8,283 bases of DNA from Bacteroidales bacterium (GTDB lineage Bacteria > Bacteroidota > Bacteroidia > Bacteroidales > UBA932). The stretch lies in contig JABUTP010000014.1 of assembly GCA_021443625.1 (NCBI GenBank), positions 53,630-61,912 on the forward strand, written 5' to 3'. Under the pieces are notes generated by a model. The model saw only the letters and a program-made list of their open reading frames with translations, was not told where the DNA came from and ran no database searches. Of the stretch, positions 1 to 6,200 are shown in pieces. The translations under genes and the position numbers were made by a program. Numbering within the stretch: position 1 is the stretch's first letter; every line of letters starts with the position of its first letter.

Positions 1-1
1 G

Positions 2-436
2 AAGCCCGACTACGGTGCCGAATATGAAGGCCCCACCCTTGAGGACGAACCCCGCAACGTCTGCCCCTGCAGCATTGTGGGTCTTCCCGGCAATGATATA
101 CAAAACGTTTCTTTGGAGAACGTTGAGTTGATATTCCCCGGTGGCGGAGATGCCAATTACGCCAAGGTCGGCACCGACGAGCTCGACAAGATAGCCGAAA
201 TGCCCGGAGCGTACCCCGAATTCTCGCAGTTCAAGGAACTTCCCGCCTGGGGATTCTTCATCCGCCACGCCGACGGCATCTCGTTCAAGAATGTCAAACT
301 GACTGCCAAGGCCAAAGACTACCGCCCCGCATTTGTCCTGGATGACGTAAAGAACAGCGACCTCTCGGGAGCCAAGACCTCAGCCCCCGGGCTCAAGCGG
401 CTCTTTACCCGCAACTGCAAGGGAATCAGAAAGTAA
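2..436 (+). CDS. Glycoside hydrolase family 28-like (polygalacturonase-type) protein, C-terminal fragment
   Basis: The reading frame is open from the left edge (first full codon at position 2) to TAA at 434-436, giving the last 144 residues of a longer protein whose start lies outside the window. The segment shows the repeating pattern of a right-handed parallel beta-helix (short strands such as IQNVSLENVEL and ISFKNVKL). It also has a stretch I recognise from Bacteroidota GH28-type proteins: a PGGG turn, then YPEFSQFKELPAWGFFIRHADG, a run with conserved YPEFS, LPAWG and RHA. GH28 enzymes hydrolyse pectin backbones (polygalacturonan or rhamnogalacturonan) and are usually exported. The catalytic aspartates lie in the missing upstream part, so activity and substrate cannot be judged. 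An internal GTG at 77 is not a credible start because the homologous-looking frame continues upstream of it. The end overlaps sstT by 11 bases, tail to tail. Another beta-helix family (pectate lyase-like) is possible. Confidence 0.72.
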   Translation, partial: KPDYGAEYEGPTLEDEPRNVCPCSIVGLPGNDIQNVSLENVELIFPGGGDANYAKVGTDELDKIAEMPGAYPEFSQFKELPAWGFFIRHADGISFKNVKLTAKAKDYRPAFVLDDVKNSDLSGAKTSAPGLKRLFTRNCKGIRK

Positions 437-1667
437 TGTCTTTAAGACTGCGTCCCTCCATCTTCCATTGGCGGAATTCGGACGCGGCGGCATAGATAAC
501 GTCTGTGGAGGAATTCAGGGCTGTTTCAAAAGAGTCCTGAATCACTCCTATGATGAAGCCGATACCGACCACCTGCATTGCCAGGTCGTTTGAAATACCG
601 AAAAGGGAACAAGCCATGGGAATGAGCAGCAGGGAGCCGCCGGCAACACCCGAAGCCCCGCAGGCCCCCGCCGTGGCAAGCAGACTCAATATGATGGCGG
701 TGGGAACATCCACCGTCAGTCCCAATGTATTGACCGTGGCCAGAGTCATCACCGTGATGGTGATGGCCGCCCCGTTCATATTGATGGTGGCCCCGAGCGG
801 AAGGGAGACCGAATAAAGGTTCCGGTTGAGCCCGAGATTCTCGCAGATTTCCATATTGACGGGGATGTTCGCTGCCGAACTTCTTGTAAAGAAAGCGGTG
901 AGGCCGCTTTTTTTATAACACGCGAGAACCAGCGGGAAGGGGTTGGAGCGCATCGTCACCCCCACGATGAGCGGCGTCACCACAAAGGCCACAAAGAGCA
1001 TACATCCCACCAGAACGGCCAGGAGTTTGCCATAGTTCACAAAGATGCCAACACCGTTGCTCGACACCGACGTGAACACGATGCCCATTATGCCGAAGGG
1101 GGCCAACTGGATAATCCATCTTACAATCTGCGACACCGAGTCGGCAATCTGGCGCATCCCGTTGGCCACCGAAGGGGTTGCAAAAACGTTCATTGCCAGG
1201 CCGAACATCACCGCCCAGAAAAGGATTCCCAGATAATTCGCCTCCACAAGACTTTTGACGGGGTTCGTCACAATGCTTACCAGCAGATTGGAAAAGACCT
1301 GACTGATGCCGGTCGGAGCCACTCCGGATGCCTGTTCTGTCAGCGACAAAGGGACCGTCACCGGAAATGCGAAGCTGACGGCGACCGCCACGCTTGCCGA
1401 CACCAAGGTGCTCAGGATATAAAGAAATATGACGGTTCCTATCTGCTTGCGGGACTTGCCGCCGCCCGAACCGAGCAGTGAGCTCGACACCAGGACAAAC
1501 ACCAGAACGGGCGCGATGGCCTTGAGCGCCCCCACGAACAATATGCCCAACTGGTCGATGACCGGCGCCTGCGGCACGAAATGCCCGAGGCAGGTACCCA
1601 GAATCAATCCCAGCGCGATTCGGAATATAAGGTTTGAAGATGTGTATTTTTCCCAAAAATTACCCAT
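426..1667 (-). CDS. sstT: Sodium/serine-threonine symporter SstT
   Basis: This inner-membrane transporter of the dicarboxylate/amino acid:cation symporter family (DAACS) is expected to import serine and threonine with sodium. Counting from the ATG at 1667, the protein has 413 residues, close to the 414 of E. coli SstT, and is hydrophobic throughout. Family signatures are in order: the first re-entrant hairpin TRSSAANIPVNM (261-272), the sodium-binding GATINMNGAA (292-301), the second hairpin CGASGVAGGSLLLIP (336-350), and the last helix QDSFETALNSSTD (377-389), with the Asp and Asn typical of the substrate and ion site. These segments match SstT better than glutamate or C4-dicarboxylate carriers. 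An in-frame TTG two codons upstream (1671-1673) is a possible alternative start; I prefer ATG. The stop is TGA at 426-428. The gene is transcribed alone, divergently from rubrerythrin, and runs into the GH28-like gene. Confidence 0.93.
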   Translation of the reverse strand: MGNFWEKYTSSNLIFRIALGLILGTCLGHFVPQAPVIDQLGILFVGALKAIAPVLVFVLVSSSLLGSGGGKSRKQIGTVIFLYILSTLVSASVAVAVSFAFPVTVPLSLTEQASGVAPTGISQVFSNLLVSIVTNPVKSLVEANYLGILFWAVMFGLAMNVFATPSVANGMRQIADSVSQIVRWIIQLAPFGIMGIVFTSVSSNGVGIFVNYGKLLAVLVGCMLFVAFVVTPLIVGVTMRSNPFPLVLACYKKSGLTAFFTRSSAANIPVNMEICENLGLNRNLYSVSLPLGATINMNGAAITITVMTLATVNTLGLTVDVPTAIILSLLATAGACGASGVAGGSLLLIPMACSLFGISNDLAMQVVGIGFIIGVIQDSFETALNSSTDVIYAAASEFRQWKMEGRSLKDITF

Positions 1668-1693
1668 ACGCAACTTTTTTGAAGCCGATTTGA

Positions 1694-1701
1694 CAAAATT
1701 A
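1694..1701 (-). promoter_or_regulatory. Candidate sstT promoter (-7 element)
   Basis: On the - strand this reads TAATTTTG, an exact match to the Bacteroidota -7 consensus TAnnTTTG. It would start transcription near 1688 and leave a leader of about 20 bases before the ATG at 1667. No clear TTTG -33 element is seen at the usual distance upstream. The placement also leaves room for the alternative TTG start at 1673. Confidence 0.5.
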
Positions 1702-1746
1702 ACAATTCTTTTCAGTAATTATGGTGGTATATTCCCACTTATGTCT

Positions 1747-1754
1747 TAAATTTG
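1747..1754 (+). promoter_or_regulatory. Candidate rubrerythrin promoter (-7 element)
   Basis: TAAATTTG is an exact match to the Bacteroidota -7 consensus TAnnTTTG. Transcription would begin around 1760, giving an A-rich leader of roughly 38 bases before the ATG at 1798. The -33 element is not obvious. The leader has no Shine-Dalgarno motif, which is normal for this phylum, where A-rich leaders are common ahead of well-expressed genes. Confidence 0.5.
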
Positions 1755-1797
1755 GAAGAATATTCACAAAAAGAAATACACATTAAAATTTACAACT

Positions 1798-2352
1798 ATG
1801 GCAAAAAAATGGATTTGCACAGTGTGCGGTTATGTACACGAAGGGGATGAGGCTCCCGAAAAATGCCCTCAATGCAAAGTTCCCGCATCCAAGTTCAAAG
1901 AGCTCAAGGAAGACGATTCCCTCAAATTTGACACGGAGCACGAAATCGGTGTTGCCAAAGGCGCTGCCGATGCAGAGATGATCAAAGACCTCAACGCCCA
2001 CTTCAACGGCGAATGCACAGAGGTCGGAATGTACCTTGCAATGAGCCGCCAGGCCGACCGCGAAGGTTATCCCGAAATCGCCGAGGCATTCAAGCGTTAC
2101 GCATGGGAAGAGGCTGAGCACGCTGCCAAGTTCGCAGAACTTCTGGGTGATGTGGTTTGGGACACCAAGACCAACCTTGAGAAGAGGATGAATGCAGAGG
2201 CCGGTGCCTGCGCCGACAAATTCCGCATCGCCAAGAACGCCAAAGCCGCCAATCTCGACGCCATCCACGACACCGTTCACGAAATGGCAAAAGACGAGGC
2301 CCGTCACGGAAAAGGATTCGAAGGACTTTTCAACAGGTACTTCAAGAAATAA
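1798..2352 (+). CDS. Reverse-type rubrerythrin (N-terminal rubredoxin, C-terminal diiron domain)
   Basis: This cytoplasmic non-haem iron protein should reduce hydrogen peroxide to water, and possibly oxygen, using electrons relayed from NAD(P)H through rubredoxin-type iron. The 184-residue protein begins with a rubredoxin-like Fe(Cys)4 site: C7-x2-C10 in [13 protein letters not shown] and C23-x2-C26 in EKCPQC. A ferritin-like four-helix domain follows from about residue 55 to the end. Its candidate diiron ligands are E72/E75, an ExxH at E105-H108, E134, and a second ExxH at E167-H170. Classical rubrerythrin has the rubredoxin domain at the C terminus; here the order is inverted, as in the reverse rubrerythrins of Clostridium and other strict anaerobes. 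The start has an AT-rich leader and the stop is TAA. The gene has its own candidate promoter and ends in a strong hairpin, so it is probably monocistronic. Ligand assignment is by motif only. Confidence 0.93.
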   Translation: MAKKWICTVCGYVHEGDEAPEKCPQCKVPASKFKELKEDDSLKFDTEHEIGVAKGAADAEMIKDLNAHFNGECTEVGMYLAMSRQADREGYPEIAEAFKRYAWEEAEHAAKFAELLGDVVWDTKTNLEKRMNAEAGACADKFRIAKNAKAANLDAIHDTVHEMAKDEARHGKGFEGLFNRYFKK

Positions 2353-2370
2353 TCTCGTATTGAAACAACA

Positions 2371-2410
2371 GAAAAAGGGCTTGACCGAAAACACGGTCAA
2401 GCCCTTTTTC
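2371..2410. terminator. Bidirectional intrinsic terminator shared by rubrerythrin and purL
   Basis: A perfect 17-base inverted repeat (arms 2371-2387 and 2394-2410) encloses a six-base loop AAAACA. The right arm ends in five T on the + strand (2405-2409). The left arm carries five A (2372-2376), which become five U in the purL transcript. The hairpin starts 19 bases after the rubrerythrin stop and 15 bases after the purL stop, so it can end both converging transcripts. Confidence 0.9.
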
Positions 2411-2424
2411 CATATAGTCCGGGA

Positions 2425-5400
2425 CTATTTCTCAAGCCACCTGCGGGCGTTTACGAACATATCGAGCCAGGGGGTTGAGACATCGTGACGCTTTTCTGCG
2501 GGGTACCACGGCCAGTTCCAGGGCCTGAGACAACGCTCGGGGTGGGGCATCATTGCCAGATGACGTCCGTCGGGGCTGCAGACACCGGCCACTCCGCCGG
2601 GCGAACCGTTGGGGTTGCCGGGGTAGTCGTTGTAGTTGTAGCGGACAGCCACCACCGCTCCGTTGTCGGCGCCGAACTCGAACTTGCCTTCGCCGTGGGC
2701 CACCCAGATGCCCAGTTTGGACCCTTCCAGCGATTTGAGCATGACGGAAGGGGATTCGGCTATGGTCACGCCCACGAAGGTGCTTTCGAACTTGTGCGAA
2801 TCGTTGTGTTTCATCTTGGGAGAGCGCTCCCTCTGGTCGGGAGTAATCAAACCCAGTTCAGCCATCAGCTGGCAGCCGTTGCATATTCCGAGGCTCAGGG
2901 TGTCGGGCCTTGCATAGAATTTCTCGATGGCACTGCGGGCCTTGTCGTTATAGAGGAGGGCGCCGGCCCATCCCTTTGCCGAGCCGAGGGTGTCTGCATT
3001 GGAGAATCCTCCCACAAACACTATCATACTTACATCCTCAAGCGTTTCTCGTCCCGAAGTAAGGTCGGTGGTATGCACGTCCCTCACCTCAAAACCGGCC
3101 ATATAGAGGGCCCACGCCATTTCGCGGTCTCCGTTCGAACCCTTCTCGCGGATGATAGCGGCCAGCGGGCGTTTGGCGCTCGCCTGACGTCCGGTTTTGG
3201 TGTCGGCCGTGCGGCTTGACGGAAAAATATATTGCAGGGGCTGTTTCTTGTAGTTTTCAAAGCGGGCATCGGCCAGTCCTCCGGCCACCTGACGGCTGTC
3301 GAGCAGGTGGGAAGTGCTGAACCAGCTGTCGCGCATCCGGTCAACATCCAGCGAAAGCACTCCGCGGGAGTAGCTCATTTCGAGGGTGCGTCCGCTGTTC
3401 CATTCGCCGATTTCGTAATATGCGACACCGGCTTTCCCCAGGCACTGCGAAGCCTTGTCATCGGCCACCTGCAGCACGACTGCGGGCATTTCGCTGAATA
3501 TCACGTTGTCGTCCAGACCGGCGAGGGACACTTTGAGCCCGCCGACTGTGGAGCCGAACAGACCTTCGAGCAGCGTTGTCACAAGACCTCCGGCGGAGAT
3601 GTCGTGACCTGCCAGAGCGTATTCATTCTCCACAATCTCCTGCACCGCCTCGAAGCATTTAACGAAATATCCGGGATTCTTCACATCCACGCACTTTGCA
3701 CCCACTTTGGAGCATATCTGGGCATAAGCCGAACCGCCGAGCTGGTACGAGGCCTCCTTGTCGAACGGGATATAGAGAATCTTTGAAGGACGGGGTTCGA
3801 ATACCGCGTGGAGGGTTTTTGAAACGTCCGAAACCTGCCCCACGGTGGATATTATGAGAGTTCCGGGAGAGAGCACCTTCTCGCCCGTAGGATATTTCTG
3901 TGTCATCGACATCGAATCCTTTCCGGTAGGGATGTTGATGCCCAGTGCGATGGCGAAGTCCGAAGCCCCCTTGACGGCATTGTAGAGGCGGGCATTCTCA
4001 CCGTCGTTGCGGCACGGCCACATCCAGTTGGCACTGAGGGAGACGCTGTTCAGCCTGCCCCCCTTGAGCGGCGCCCACACCATATTGGTAAGGGCCTCTG
4101 CAATGGCGATGCGCGAACCTGCGGCTGCATCTATGAGACCGACTGCGGGAGCGTGGCCGATGGAGGTGGCGATACCCTCTTTGTTGTCATATCCTATGGC
4201 GGTGACGGCCACGTCGTTGAGCGGCAGCTGTATTTCACCGGCGGTCTGCTGGCAGGCGATGAGGCCTGTCACGGAGCGGTCAACCTTGTTGGTAAGCCAG
4301 TCTTTGCAGGCCACCGACTCGAGGGTCATAAGGTCGCAAACGACATCTTTGAGCTGCTCGGGAGAATAGTCCGAAACGGGTTTGACGTCGGCATAAGTAT
4401 GATTGACAGTGGTGTCAGTCATTATGGTCCTGGGGGTTGAGCCCAACATATCGCTGATGGCCAAATCTATCGGGGCCTTGCCGGTTTTGCTGTCGCGCAG
4501 GGTGAAATTGTGCTCTCCGGTGGTCTTGCCGATATTGTAGAAAGGAGCCCTTTCCCTCTCGGCTATGTCCTTGAGATGGGCGGCATCGGACTGCTTCATC
4601 ACGAGGCCCATCCTTTCCTGGCTTTCGTTGCCGATAATCTCCTTGTAGGAGAGGGTCGGATCACCTATGGGAAGGGCGCTTATGTCTATGGTTCCTCCGG
4701 TCTCCTCCACAAGCTCCGAGAGGCAGTTCAGGTGGCCGCCGGCGCCGTGGTCGTGAACGGAGATTATGGTGTTGGTATCCTCTTCGCTTATTGCCCTTAT
4801 GGCATTGTAGGCCCTTTTCTGCATTTCGGGATTGGAACGCTGCACGGCATTGAGCTCAATTGCATTGGCATATTCACCGGTAGCCACCGACGAAACCGCG
4901 CCGCCTCCCATTCCGATGCGGTAGTTGTCGCCTCCCAGAAGTACTACGGCGTCGCCGGTCTCGGGAGTTTCCTTCAGAGAGTCTTTCTTTTTGGCAAATC
5001 CAACGCCGCCGGCCTGCATTATCACTTTGTCAAAGCCGAATGTCCCCGCCTCGTCGCTGTGCTCAAAGGTGAGGAGCGAACCGCAGATGATGGGCTGTCC
5101 GAACTTGTTTCCGAAATCGGAAGCACCGTTGGAAGCCTTTATGAGGAGCTGCTGGGGAGTCTGATAGAGCCAGGGGCGGGCCTTGGTTTCCTCCCATTTG
5201 CGGGGTGCCTCCTCAAAGCGCGGATAGGGGGTCATATAGACTGCGGTGCCGGCGATGGGGAAAGAACCCTTGCCACCCGCAATCCTGTCGCGGATTTCGC
5301 CGCCGGTTCCGGTGGCCGCTCCGTTGAAAGGTTCCACGGTGGTGGGGAAGTTGTGGGTTTCCGCCTTGAGCGAGATGACAGTCTTTTCCCCTTTCATCTC

Positions 5401-6114
5401 AAAGAGAGAGGGTTCGGCACCGTTGGAAGGGTGGAACATCTCCACCTCGGGTCCCTCGATGAAGGCGCAGTTGTCTTTGTATGCCGACACCACTTCGTTG
5501 GGATTGGTCTGGGTGGTCTTCTTGATGAGTTTGAATAGCGACGACTCCATCTCCTTTCCGTCAATGATGAAAGTGCCGTTGAAAATCTTGTGGCGGCAGT
5601 GCTCCGAGTTGACCTGGCTGAAGCCGAACACTTCGGAGTCGGTGAGGGGACGGCCCAGACGGCTGCTCAGATTCTGGAGATAGGCAATCTCCTCCTTCGA
5701 CAGCGCAAGCCCTTCCTGACGGTCATAGGCCTCAAAATCTGTTATGTAAACGATATCCTCGGGGGTGCGGCTGATGGTGAAGACATCCTGGTCCAGACCT
5801 TTGTAGAGACGCTGCAGCATTTTGTCATACGAGGCATCCTCGGTTTCCACGGGGAAGAACTCCTCGATGCGGGCGATGCCGCCGATGTTCATATTGGCGG
5901 CGATTTCCACTGCCGTGGTGCTCCAGGGGGTTATCATCTCGCGGCGCGGCCCCACATACAACCCCTCCAGCGAACTTTGGGGCAGAAGGGAAGCGTTCGA
6001 GAAAAGCCACTGCAGGGCATTGATGGCGGCGTCTGACTGTTTGATTGTAGAATTCACGGCTATCACTGTGCCGTTTTCACTCTTGAAAAAGAGAATCTGA
6101 CCTTCGGGATTCAT
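2425..6114 (-). CDS. purL: Phosphoribosylformylglycinamidine synthase, large single-chain form (PurL with fused glutaminase)
   Basis: This cytoplasmic enzyme catalyses the fourth step of purine synthesis: FGAR + glutamine + ATP to FGAM. At 1229 residues it is the long fused form (E. coli PurL is about 1295), so no separate purS or purQ is needed. A PurS-like N-terminal region (about 1-140) is followed by the linker with LTDSEVFGFSQVNSEHCRH (157-175). Two AIR synthase-like halves follow, with landmarks FNGAATGTGGEIRDR (263-277), SVHDHGAGG (452-460), PTGKDSMSM (729-737) and GHDISAGGL (836-844). The C-terminal class I glutaminase (about 983-1229) has its nucleophile Cys1078 in GICNGCQ and the His1191/Glu1193 pair in PHPER. 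All expected catalytic segments are present and the frame is unbroken. The start is ATG at 6112-6114 with an AT-rich leader and the stop is TAG. It is transcribed alone, divergent from folC. Confidence 0.97.
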   Translation of the reverse strand: MNPEGQILFFKSENGTVIAVNSTIKQSDAAINALQWLFSNASLLPQSSLEGLYVGPRREMITPWSTTAVEIAANMNIGGIARIEEFFPVETEDASYDKMLQRLYKGLDQDVFTISRTPEDIVYITDFEAYDRQEGLALSKEEIAYLQNLSSRLGRPLTDSEVFGFSQVNSEHCRHKIFNGTFIIDGKEMESSLFKLIKKTTQTNPNEVVSAYKDNCAFIEGPEVEMFHPSNGAEPSLFEMKGEKTVISLKAETHNFPTTVEPFNGAATGTGGEIRDRIAGGKGSFPIAGTAVYMTPYPRFEEAPRKWEETKARPWLYQTPQQLLIKASNGASDFGNKFGQPIICGSLLTFEHSDEAGTFGFDKVIMQAGGVGFAKKKDSLKETPETGDAVVLLGGDNYRIGMGGGAVSSVATGEYANAIELNAVQRSNPEMQKRAYNAIRAISEEDTNTIISVHDHGAGGHLNCLSELVEETGGTIDISALPIGDPTLSYKEIIGNESQERMGLVMKQSDAAHLKDIAERERAPFYNIGKTTGEHNFTLRDSKTGKAPIDLAISDMLGSTPRTIMTDTTVNHTYADVKPVSDYSPEQLKDVVCDLMTLESVACKDWLTNKVDRSVTGLIACQQTAGEIQLPLNDVAVTAIGYDNKEGIATSIGHAPAVGLIDAAAGSRIAIAEALTNMVWAPLKGGRLNSVSLSANWMWPCRNDGENARLYNAVKGASDFAIALGINIPTGKDSMSMTQKYPTGEKVLSPGTLIISTVGQVSDVSKTLHAVFEPRPSKILYIPFDKEASYQLGGSAYAQICSKVGAKCVDVKNPGYFVKCFEAVQEIVENEYALAGHDISAGGLVTTLLEGLFGSTVGGLKVSLAGLDDNVIFSEMPAVVLQVADDKASQCLGKAGVAYYEIGEWNSGRTLEMSYSRGVLSLDVDRMRDSWFSTSHLLDSRQVAGGLADARFENYKKQPLQYIFPSSRTADTKTGRQASAKRPLAAIIREKGSNGDREMAWALYMAGFEVRDVHTTDLTSGRETLEDVSMIVFVGGFSNADTLGSAKGWAGALLYNDKARSAIEKFYARPDTLSLGICNGCQLMAELGLITPDQRERSPKMKHNDSHKFESTFVGVTIAESPSVMLKSLEGSKLGIWVAHGEGKFEFGADNGAVVAVRYNYNDYPGNPNGSPGGVAGVCSPDGRHLAMMPHPERCLRPWNWPWYPAEKRHDVSTPWLDMFVNARRWLEK

Positions 6115-6125
6115 TTAATATGGAT

Positions 6126-6139
6126 TTTGCGGTTGCAAA
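6126..6139. repeat. Short inverted repeat at the purL promoter
   Basis: TTTGC-GGTT-GCAAA is a perfect dyad with 5-base arms and a 4-base spacer. It overlaps the candidate -7 element of purL and the predicted transcription start, the position where a repressor would act. Arms this short can arise by chance in an AT-rich region, and I do not recognise the site as belonging to a known regulator. Confidence 0.22.
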
Positions 6140-6143
6140 TTTA
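6136..6143 (-). promoter_or_regulatory. Candidate purL promoter (-7 element)
   Basis: The - strand reads TAAATTTG, an exact match to TAnnTTTG and the same octamer found ahead of rubrerythrin. Transcription would start near 6130, leaving about 16 bases of leader before the purL ATG. No convincing -33 TTTG is visible. A short inverted repeat overlaps this element. Confidence 0.5.
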
Positions 6144-6164
6144 GGAATTGTTTGGGATAATCTA

Positions 6165-6172
6165 TACTTTAG
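6165..6172 (+). promoter_or_regulatory. Weak candidate folC promoter (-7 element)
   Basis: TACTTTAG matches TAnnTTTG at all fixed positions but one. It would give a start near 6178 and a leader of about 19 bases before the folC ATG. The nearest TTTG (6151-6154) is too close to serve as a normal -33 element. It is listed because folC needs a promoter within these 82 bases and this is the best match on the + strand. Confidence 0.28.
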
Positions 6173-6188
6173 GCGCTGATTTATTACT

Positions 6189-6200
6189 ATGGTGAAATGA
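6189..6200 (+). other. Three-codon upstream reading frame overlapping the folC start
   Basis: ATG GTG AAA TGA encodes Met-Val-Lys. Its stop codon overlaps the folC start in an ATGA arrangement (6197-6200), the geometry used for re-initiation or translational coupling. It may be coincidence. There is no Shine-Dalgarno sequence to show which ATG ribosomes use, but only the one at 6197 opens the folC frame. Confidence 0.25.

Noticed and set aside
77..436. GTG at 77 as the start of a small complete gene of 119 codons.
   Set aside because: The frame is open to the window edge with family-like sequence before it, and the beta-helix pattern needs a much longer protein, so this is a truncated gene end.
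913..1656. A 247-codon - strand frame overlapping sstT in another phase.
   Set aside because: It is out of phase with SstT, its translation is low in structure and rich in Gly/Arg, and SstT explains the region fully.
1724..1738. GTGG-n7-CCAC inverted repeat between sstT and rubrerythrin, considered as an operator.
   Set aside because: The arms are only 4 bases and do not extend outward, which is within chance expectation for a spacer of this size.
1783..2400. A 205-codon - strand frame opposite rubrerythrin.
   Set aside because: It is a shadow of the rubrerythrin gene, covers the same bases, crosses the terminator hairpin, and has no recognisable domain.
2485..6036. Several long open frames on the + strand opposite purL (for example 2485-3219, 3232-3786, 4510-5538, up to 342 codons).
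   Set aside because: They lie in the frame whose codons are exact complements of purL codons. In a GC-rich gene that seldom uses TTA, CTA or TCA, that frame stays open by default. Their translations show no recognisable domain, and PurL itself is certain.
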